A DNA stretch of 64,000 nt from the NCBI RefSeq assembly GCF_001735805.1, contig NZ_CP017248.1, positions 5,828,001 to 5,892,000 of the forward strand, in the 5' to 3' direction. The stretch is from Streptomyces fodineus. Lineage in GTDB: Bacteria > Actinomycetota > Actinomycetes > Streptomycetales > Streptomycetaceae. Below, in pieces: positions 58,433 to 64,000 of this stretch; the stretch's first letter is position 1; every line of letters starts with the position of its first letter. The position numbers and the translations under genes are program-made. Below the pieces are notes generated by a model that had not been told where the DNA came from, ran no database searches, and was given only the letters and a program-made list of their open reading frames with translations.

Positions 58433-59515
58433 GTGACAGAAGCGATCCTCCTGGTCGGCGGCAGAGGCACCCGGCTGCGTCCGCTCACGGTGCACACGCC
58501 CAAGCCCATGGTCCCGGCCGCCGGGGTGCCGTTCCTCAAGCACCAGCTGGCGCGTGCCAAAGCGGCCGGCGTGGACCACATCGTCCTCGCCACCAGCTAT
58601 CTGGCCGAGGTCTTCGAGCCGTACTTCGGTGACGGCTCCTCCCTCGGCCTGCATATCGAGTACGTGACCGAGGAGGAGCCGCTCGGCACGGGTGGTGCCA
58701 TCCGCAACGTCGCCTCGCGTCTGCACTCCGGTCCCGACGAGCCGGTGCTGATCTTCAACGGTGACATCCTGACGGGCCTGGACATCAGGGCGCTGGTCGA
58801 CACGCACCAGTCCACGGCCGCCGACGTCTCCCTCCACCTGACGAAGGTGGCGGACCCGAGGGCCTTCGGCCTGGTCCCCACGGACGAGACGGGCCGTGTC
58901 CTCGCCTTCCTGGAGAAGCCGCAGACTCCGGAGGAGATCGTCACCGACCAGATCAACGCGGGGGCGTACGTCTTCCGCCGCTCGGTCATCGACACGATCC
59001 CGCTGGGCCGCCCGGTGTCCGTGGAGCGCGAGACCTTCCCCGACCTCCTCGCGGCGGGCGCCCATCTCCAGGGCATGGTCGACTCCACGTACTGGCTGGA
59101 CCTCGGCACCCCGGCGGCGTTCGTCCGCGGCTCGGCCGACCTGGTCCTGGGCCGGGCCCCGTCCCCGGCGGTCCCCGGCCGCTGCGGCGACAGCCTGATC
59201 CTTCCCACGGCCACGGTCGCCCCGGACGCCAAGCTGACCGGCGGCACGGTGGTGGGCGAGGGCGCGTTCGTGGCCGAGGGCGCGCGGGTCTCCGGCTCCA
59301 CGATCCTCCCCGGCGCCGTCATCGAACCGGGCGCGGTCATCACCGACTCCCTCATCGGCACACGGGCCCGCGTCGGCGAACGCACCGTCCTGACCGGCAC
59401 GGTCATCGGCGACGGCGCGATCGTCGGCGCCGACAACGAGCTCCGCGAGGGCGTGCGCGTGTGGTGCGATGCGCGTATTCCGGCGGGGTCGGTGCGGTTC
59501 TCGTCCGACCAGTAG
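58433..59515 (+). CDS. Sugar-1-phosphate nucleotidyltransferase (mannose-1-P guanylyltransferase-like)
   Basis: This 360-residue protein starts at GTG. It has the nucleotidyltransferase signature AILLVGGRGTRLRPLTVHTP, KPMVPAAGVPFL, VLIFNGDILTGLD, and DQINAGAYVF. A C-terminal left-handed beta-helix follows (hexapeptide repeats such as GGTVVGEGAFVAEGARVSG). It makes an activated sugar, most probably GDP-mannose, from NTP and sugar-1-phosphate. GDP-mannose would feed wall glycan and mannosylated lipids. Exact nucleotide specificity cannot be read with certainty. Confidence 0.87.
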   Translation: MTEAILLVGGRGTRLRPLTVHTPKPMVPAAGVPFLKHQLARAKAAGVDHIVLATSYLAEVFEPYFGDGSSLGLHIEYVTEEEPLGTGGAIRNVASRLHSGPDEPVLIFNGDILTGLDIRALVDTHQSTAADVSLHLTKVADPRAFGLVPTDETGRVLAFLEKPQTPEEIVTDQINAGAYVFRRSVIDTIPLGRPVSVERETFPDLLAAGAHLQGMVDSTYWLDLGTPAAFVRGSADLVLGRAPSPAVPGRCGDSLILPTATVAPDAKLTGGTVVGEGAFVAEGARVSGSTILPGAVIEPGAVITDSLIGTRARVGERTVLTGTVIGDGAIVGADNELREGVRVWCDARIPAGSVRFSSDQ

Positions 59516-60227
59516 CTCCAGGGCACCCTGGGGCCACGCCCCCAGGCCCCTCTTCCGGGGACTCTGCCAGGACCACGTCCGCGGCCCCTGCGGGCTCGCA
59601 GCACCGAGCGATTGCCGACCACGCCCGTCGTTGGCTGTCCACCGCTGGGCCGGTGCACACCGGCAGCGGCCGTACGCAGCCGCGCGGCAGCCGCGTCGCC
59701 TGGTCCGACGCCCACCCGGCAGCGACGTGACGCACATGGCCGCGGGCACTCGTGCCGCTGGGCCACGCCCGCCCGGCGGCGGCGTGACGTGTATGGCTGC
59801 GGGTGCTCGTGCCGCTGTGGTGGTGCCCGCCTGGCGGCGGCCGTCGTGCCGCTGTAGCTGCGGGTGTTGGTGCCCGCGTAGCTGCCGGGTACCGCGCCTG
59901 CTGGGTCGGCCGCCCGCCCGGTGGCGGCTGTCGTACCGCCGTAGCTGCGAACCGTGGTGCCCGCGTAGCTGCGGGCAGTCGTGCCGCTGGGGCGGCACGG
60001 GTGGGCGCAGCGGCACCCGGTCAGCGCGGGCGAGTGAAACCCACGTCCGGCCGGCGGCAGCATTCCGCACCGCGTCGGCGCGGGCGAGTGAAACCCACGT
60101 CCGGCGGCGGCAGCATCCCGCACCCCGTCGGCGCCGCCCAGTGAAACCCACGCCCGGGCCGGCGGCAGCGTGCCGTCGGTCCGGGCAAGGGAAACACCCC
60201 GTTGCCCAGCCGCAGCACAGCGCACCG
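59516..60227. repeat. Gene-free stretch of degenerate repeats
   Basis: The 712 bases between the nucleotidyltransferase and glycosylase genes have no supported gene. From ~59700 to 60000 units containing GTGCCGCTG and GCCCGCGTAGCTGC recur. At 60022-60190 a ~57-base unit (core GAGTGAAACCCACGTCCGGC followed by GGCGGCAGCA) occurs three times. The long frames through here on both strands are artefacts of GC bias. Confidence 0.65.
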
Positions 60228-61250
60228 TCAAAGCAACCCGATGTCCACCCGAGGCATCTTCGGCGCTCGCCGAGCCGGAACCCGGCCGCTCAGCAGGATC
60301 AGCCGAACCGCCCGATGCCGCTGCCCGGCATACGGCTCAAGCAAGCGCAGCATCACCGCATCGTCGGCATGCCGGTCCCCCGCCAACGCCCACCCCACGA
60401 TCCCCGGCAGATGCAGGTCCCCGACCGTCACCGCATCCGCCGCCCCGTGGCTGCGCTGCACCACCTCCGCCGACGTCCACGGCCCGATCCCCGGCACGAC
60501 CTCCAACCGGGCCTGAGCCTCGCCCGCCGGCATCGAAACCGCCTGCTCCAGCCGCGCAGCGACCCGTACGGCCCGCAGGATCGTCGACGCCCGCTTGTCG
60601 TCGACCCCGGCCCGATGCCACTCCCAGGAGGGAATCAACGCCCAGGTCCGCGGCGCCGGCATCACGAACATCGGCCGCTCGCCCGCCCCCGCGGGCCCCG
60701 GCGCCGGTTCCCCGAACCCGCGCACCAGCAGCCGCCACGCCCGATACGCCTCGTCGGTCGTGACCTTCTGCTCCAGCACCGACGGGATCAAGGACTCCAG
60801 CACCAGCCCGGTCCGCGTCAGCCGCAGCCCCGGCCGCCGATGCCGCGCCAGCGCCACCACCTTGTGCCGGGGCACGAACGCCTCCGGCTCGTCGGCCGCG
60901 CCGAGCCACTCGGGCAACCGGTCCAGCAGCCACTCCGCCCCGGGCCCCCACGCCTCACCGAGCACCTCACCGCCGTACGCCCGCACCCGCAGCGTGCCCG
61001 GCCCGGCGGGCGTACGGCAGGCCCGCCACACGGATCCGTCCGCGGTGGCCCGGAACGTGGGATCGGCCGGCCCGCGCCGCAGCGGTCCGAGCACCAGCCC
61101 GAGATCGAGCGGCCCGTCCGGCACCCACCGCCGTACCCGCGCCGGCGCCACCGCCTGCCGCGGTATCGCCACGGCCTCGCGCGCGGGCACGCCGACATGG
61201 CCGCCGCGTACGGTCGTACGCGTGGGCCGCTGAACGAAACGTCCTGCCAC
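60228..61250 (-). CDS. DNA-3-methyladenine glycosylase II (AlkA-type HhH-GPD)
   Basis: The 340-residue protein has an N-terminal TATA-like domain (RRWVPDGPLDLGLVLGPLRR), then a helical domain with EQKVTTDEAYRAWRLLV, a helix-hairpin-helix VVPGIGPWTSAEVVQRSHG, and the catalytic Asp in VTVGDLHLPGIV. It excises alkylated bases in base-excision repair. Stand-alone gene, convergent with the repeat region. Confidence 0.9.
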   Translation of the reverse strand: MAGRFVQRPTRTTVRGGHVGVPAREAVAIPRQAVAPARVRRWVPDGPLDLGLVLGPLRRGPADPTFRATADGSVWRACRTPAGPGTLRVRAYGGEVLGEAWGPGAEWLLDRLPEWLGAADEPEAFVPRHKVVALARHRRPGLRLTRTGLVLESLIPSVLEQKVTTDEAYRAWRLLVRGFGEPAPGPAGAGERPMFVMPAPRTWALIPSWEWHRAGVDDKRASTILRAVRVAARLEQAVSMPAGEAQARLEVVPGIGPWTSAEVVQRSHGAADAVTVGDLHLPGIVGWALAGDRHADDAVMLRLLEPYAGQRHRAVRLILLSGRVPARRAPKMPRVDIGLL

Positions 61251-61333
61251 GAATGAGGTCCTCGGGGAAGCCGGTGCCGTGCTACGAGACTAGGTGGTCC
61301 TGGAGGGACCCGTACGGAACTCGCCCCCGGAAC

Positions 61334-62650
61334 TCACCGCACCTCGACGAAGGCCTCCGCGTCCCGCTCCGGCCGCGGTCCCGGCTCCCCGGCCGGATGC
61401 CCGACCGCCACCGCGCCCATCGGTTCCCAGTCCGCCGGCAGCGCGAGCGCCTCGCGCACCACGTCCCGGCAGAACATCGTGGACGACACCCACGCCGAGC
61501 CCAGCCGCTCCCCGGCCAGCGCGACCAGCAGGTTCTGCACGCCGGCGCCCATCGCGACGACGAACATCTCCCGCTCGGCGCCGTCCCGCCGCGGGTCCCC
61601 GTAGTGGTGCGAGCCGTCCATGACGAGGCATGGCACGACCAGATACGGCGCGTTGCGCAGGACGTCCCCGCGCCGCACCCGCTTCGCGATGGACTCCTCG
61701 CTCTTGCCGTCCCGCCGCAGGTCCGCGATCCACGCGTCCCGCATCGCGTCCAGCAGCCGTACCCGCGACTCCTCGGACTCCAGCAGTACGAACCGCCAGG
61801 GCGTGGTGTGGTGCGGGGCCGGTGCGGTCACCGCCGCCGCCACCGCGCGCCGTATCGCGCCGGGGTCCACGGGCTCGTCGGTGAAGGCCCGGACCGTACG
61901 CCGCTGGGTCACCGCCTCCCGGACCGCCTCGGAGGTGCCGAGCCGGAACATGTCGTCCCGCGCGGTCCGCACCAGCGCCCGTGCGCCCTCGCCGTCCTCG
62001 GCGGCCACCACGTGCGGCAGGCCGCGCACCACGGCCACCGGCCGGCCGGCCGCCTTGCCCTTCACCAGGTCGCCGGCGGCGGCCAGTTCGTCCGCCGTGG
62101 CGACGATCGTGGCACTAAGCGGATTGCCGTACGCGTCCGTGCCCCCGCGCAGGTCGTCCAGCACGCGCACCCCGGCGGCGCCGATCGCCACGTCCGTGAG
62201 CCCCGAACGCCAGGGCCGTCCGAAGGTGTCGGTGACGACGACACCGACGTCGACACCGAGAGCCTCCCGCAGGCCCGTGCGGATCGCGCGCGCGGACGCG
62301 TCGGGGTCCTCGGGCAGCAACAGCACCGTGCCGGCGGGGGTGTTGGAGGCGTCGACCCCGGCGGCGGCCATGACCAGGCCCTGCCGGTTCTCCACGATGC
62401 GCAGCGTGCCACGCCGGGCCACGACCCGCACCGTCTCGGCATCGATGGCCGCCTCCCGGTCGCCCGCGTGGACGACCCGCCCCTCCGCCTTGGAGACGAC
62501 CTTGGAGGTGACGAGCAGCACGTCCCCGTCAGCCAGCCCCGGCTCGGCCTCGGCGATCAGCTTCGCGAGATCGTCCCCCGGCTGCACCTCGGGGATGCCG
62601 GACAGGGCCCGGACCGTGTACTCCGTGTACGCGGAGCGGTCCTCGGTCAC
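61334..62650 (-). CDS. fbiB: Coenzyme F420:L-glutamate ligase fused to nitroreductase-like domain
   Basis: A 438-residue bifunctional FbiB. N-terminal CofE domain (~1-245) has PGDDLAKLIAEAEPGLADGD, SKAEGRVV, TDTFGRPWRSGLTDVAIGAAG, which binds F420-0/GTP. The C-terminal FMN nitroreductase-like domain (~250-438, RRTVRAFTDEPVDPGAIR, VGHPAGEPGPRP) reduces dehydro-F420-0. It starts at the GTG at 62650, overlapping the cofD stop; the longer frame is rejected. It follows cofD in an F420 operon. Confidence 0.95.
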   Translation of the reverse strand: MTEDRSAYTEYTVRALSGIPEVQPGDDLAKLIAEAEPGLADGDVLLVTSKVVSKAEGRVVHAGDREAAIDAETVRVVARRGTLRIVENRQGLVMAAAGVDASNTPAGTVLLLPEDPDASARAIRTGLREALGVDVGVVVTDTFGRPWRSGLTDVAIGAAGVRVLDDLRGGTDAYGNPLSATIVATADELAAAGDLVKGKAAGRPVAVVRGLPHVVAAEDGEGARALVRTARDDMFRLGTSEAVREAVTQRRTVRAFTDEPVDPGAIRRAVAAAVTAPAPHHTTPWRFVLLESEESRVRLLDAMRDAWIADLRRDGKSEESIAKRVRRGDVLRNAPYLVVPCLVMDGSHHYGDPRRDGAEREMFVVAMGAGVQNLLVALAGERLGSAWVSSTMFCRDVVREALALPADWEPMGAVAVGHPAGEPGPRPERDAEAFVEVR

Positions 62651-63606
62651 GCTCCCCGTACCTCCTCGGCCAGGGCCAGCGCCTCGCGGGCCATCTGGGC
62701 GGCCGCGTCGACGTCGGTCATCATCAGGGGTACGGCCCGGCAGCGGATGCCGTCCGCCTCGACCCGCTCGACCGTGGCCGCGTCCACGGTGTCGACCAGC
62801 CAGCCGTCCAGCAGGCCCGAGCCGTAGTGCTCGGCGACCGCCGCGGCCGTGGACTCCACGCCGACCGCGGCGAGCACCTTGTCGGCCATGCCGCGCACGG
62901 GCGCGTCCCCGACGATGGGGGACAGGCCGACCACGGGCACGCCCGCGTCCGCGATCGCCTCCCGGATGCCGGGCACGGCGAGGATGGTGCCGATGGAGAC
63001 GACGGGGTTGGACGGCGGGAAGAGGATGACGTCCGCCTCGGCGATGGCCTCCAGCACGCCGGGCGCCGGCTTGGCCTGGTCGGCGCCGACCGGTACGACC
63101 GCCTCGGCCGGGACCGAGGCCCGCAGCCGTACCCAGTACTCCTGGAAGTGCACCGCCTTGCGCTCGCCGTCGACCTCGACGGCCACGTGGGTCTCCACCC
63201 GGTCGTCGGTCATCGGGATCAGCTTCACGCCCGGCTTCCAGCGGTCGCACAGCGCCTCGGTGACGGCGCTGAGCGGATAACCCGCGCCGAGCATCTGCGT
63301 GCGCACGATGTGCGTGGCGAAGTCGCGGTCGCCGAGGCCGAACCAGTCCGGCCCGATCCCGTAGGCCGCGAGTTCCTCCTTGAGGTGGAAGGTCTCGTCG
63401 GCCCGCCCCCAGCCCTGCTCCTCGTTGATGCCGCCGCCCAGCGTGTACATGACCGTATCCAGGTCCGGGCAGACCTTCAGCCCGAAGAGGTGGATGTCGT
63501 CGCCGGTGTTGCCGATCACGGTGACGTCCGCGTCCGGCACGGCCCGCTTCAGACCGCGCAGGAAACGGGCACCGCCGATGCCGCCTGCCAGAACCACAAT
63601 GCGCAT
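62647..63606 (-). CDS. fbiA: 2-phospho-L-lactate (or phosphoenolpyruvate) transferase
   Basis: The 319-residue CofD/FbiA has MRIVVLAGGIGGARFLRGL, VIGNTGDDIHLFGLKVCPDLDT, GGGINEEQGWGRADET and LFPPSNPVVSIGTIL. It transfers the (dehydro)lactyl phosphate unit from the GDP/EPPG intermediate to Fo, making (dehydro)F420-0. The ATG at 63606 is correct; the longer frame is rejected. Its stop overlaps the fbiB start. Confidence 0.95.
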   Translation of the reverse strand: MRIVVLAGGIGGARFLRGLKRAVPDADVTVIGNTGDDIHLFGLKVCPDLDTVMYTLGGGINEEQGWGRADETFHLKEELAAYGIGPDWFGLGDRDFATHIVRTQMLGAGYPLSAVTEALCDRWKPGVKLIPMTDDRVETHVAVEVDGERKAVHFQEYWVRLRASVPAEAVVPVGADQAKPAPGVLEAIAEADVILFPPSNPVVSIGTILAVPGIREAIADAGVPVVGLSPIVGDAPVRGMADKVLAAVGVESTAAAVAEHYGSGLLDGWLVDTVDAATVERVEADGIRCRAVPLMMTDVDAAAQMAREALALAEEVRGA

Positions 63607-63672
63607 GGGGCCAAGTCTTGCAGGCGGGTACGACAACGCGTCAGGCAGTCGCCGGACGCGGACCCCCGGGTT

Positions 63673-64000
63673 TCAGGCAGTGACCGGTGCCTGCCTGGTC
63701 CGCGCCTCGCAGTTGGCGGAGGTGTGCATCGGCATCTCGGTCAGCCCCGGGTAGTACACGTGCAGGCTGACCGCCGGCTCCAGCGTGTCGTTGCCGACCT
63801 CGTGGACATAGCCCGGCGCGAAGACCCGCTGCGCGCCCGCCGCCAACGCGCGCGTGCCCCGCTCGGTGCGCTCGGTGAGGGTGCCCTCCAGGACGGTGAG
63901 GACACCGGAGGAGCGGCCGTGGTCGTGTAGCCCGCTGCCCTGCCCCGGCACCCAGGACAGCAGCCACACCTCGTAGCCGGGGCCGGTGCGCAGCCGGTGG
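63673..64000 (-). CDS. Cysteine dioxygenase-family cupin, cut by the window end
   Basis: The gene is incomplete: only the C-terminal ~108 residues are in the window and the start lies beyond 64000. It carries YEVWLLSWVPGQGSGLHDHG with the H-D-H metal motif, GVLTVLEGTLTE, the later His in VHEVGND, and HVYYPGLTEM. It resembles the cysteine dioxygenase cupin that oxidises cysteine to cysteine sulfinate. Confidence 0.85.
   Translation of the reverse strand, partial: HRLRTGPGYEVWLLSWVPGQGSGLHDHGRSSGVLTVLEGTLTERTERGTRALAAGAQRVFAPGYVHEVGNDTLEPAVSLHVYYPGLTEMPMHTSANCEARTRQAPVTA

Noticed and set aside
59516..60227. CRISPR array
   Set aside because: Repeats are degenerate, differ in length and have no regular unique spacers; no cas gene is nearby.

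Overview
The window is high-GC actinobacterial chromosome and almost certainly Streptomyces. Third codon positions are nearly all G/C, GTG and TTG starts are common, and the gene content is typical of the genus: a SigI-type sigma factor with its partner switch, sortase substrates, a run of LCP (LytR-CpsA-Psr) proteins, coenzyme F420 biosynthesis, and an XRE/DUF6879 module of the actinomycete type. The order sigma factor - POT transporter - two-component system - GtrA - purK - purE - dipeptidase - acyl-CoA dehydrogenase - LCP proteins - sugar nucleotidyltransferase - cofE/cofD looks like a conserved Streptomyces core block. It is interrupted once, at the acyl-CoA dehydrogenase gene.

Left core (1-24.76 kb). 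This holds a membrane protein fusing a sigma-like region, a zinc finger, a membrane helix and a ricin-type lectin domain; a sigma factor / anti-anti-sigma / anti-sigma switch; three consecutive secreted or wall-associated proteins (two with LPXTG- or LAXTG-type sorting signals); a POT peptide transporter; an OmpR/EnvZ-type pair; GtrA; purK-purE; an M19 dipeptidase and, 1.6 kb downstream, a paralogue that has lost its metal ligands; a frameshifted flavin oxidoreductase with a divergent MerR regulator; two VOC proteins; a CGNR zinc-finger regulator; a UDP-glucose 6-dehydrogenase; and the acyl-CoA dehydrogenase.

Integrated region (24.70-43.40 kb). The 3' end of the acyl-CoA dehydrogenase gene occurs three times (24695-24780, 37834-37919, 43342-43403). 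These copies bound two adjacent elements with lower GC than the core. Element 1 (13.1 kb) carries a tyrosine integrase, an excisionase-like protein, a DUF3987-type helicase, a BRCT-Lsr2 fusion, a terminase-small-subunit-like protein and an HNH nuclease. It has no conjugation gene, so it looks more like a phage satellite than an AICE. Element 2 (5.5 kb) has matching ends but no integrase, as expected of a cis-mobilizable passenger. Its cargo is a compact operon: a 45-residue lysine/arginine-rich peptide, a JmjC-type 2-oxoglutarate oxygenase, an aldo/keto reductase and an APH-fold kinase (frameshifted here). I propose this as an uncharacterised peptide-modification (RiPP-like) system. Both elements end with the same three-gene regulatory module: a small protein, a DUF6879 protein and an XRE/DUF5753-type regulator.

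Right core (43.4-64 kb). A cysteine-rich four-helix copper-binding protein is followed by six LCP-family wall-polymer ligases interspersed with a thioesterase and a family 2 glycosyltransferase. Then come a TIGR03089-type protein, a secreted PGRP/amidase with a long pentapeptide-repeat linker, a mannose-1-phosphate guanylyltransferase-like enzyme, a repeat-rich intergenic stretch, an AlkA-type DNA glycosylase, the F420 genes cofE(fbiB)-cofD(fbiA), and a cysteine dioxygenase-like gene cut by the window end. The LCP cluster, the sugar nucleotidyltransferase, the glycosyltransferase and UDP-glucose dehydrogenase together point to assembly and attachment of cell-wall glycopolymers.

Short GC-rich minisatellites with 15- and 18-base periods recur at several core loci. 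Two genes (18.55 kb and 38.39 kb) are each broken by a one-base deficit at a C run, which may be real mutation or consensus error.
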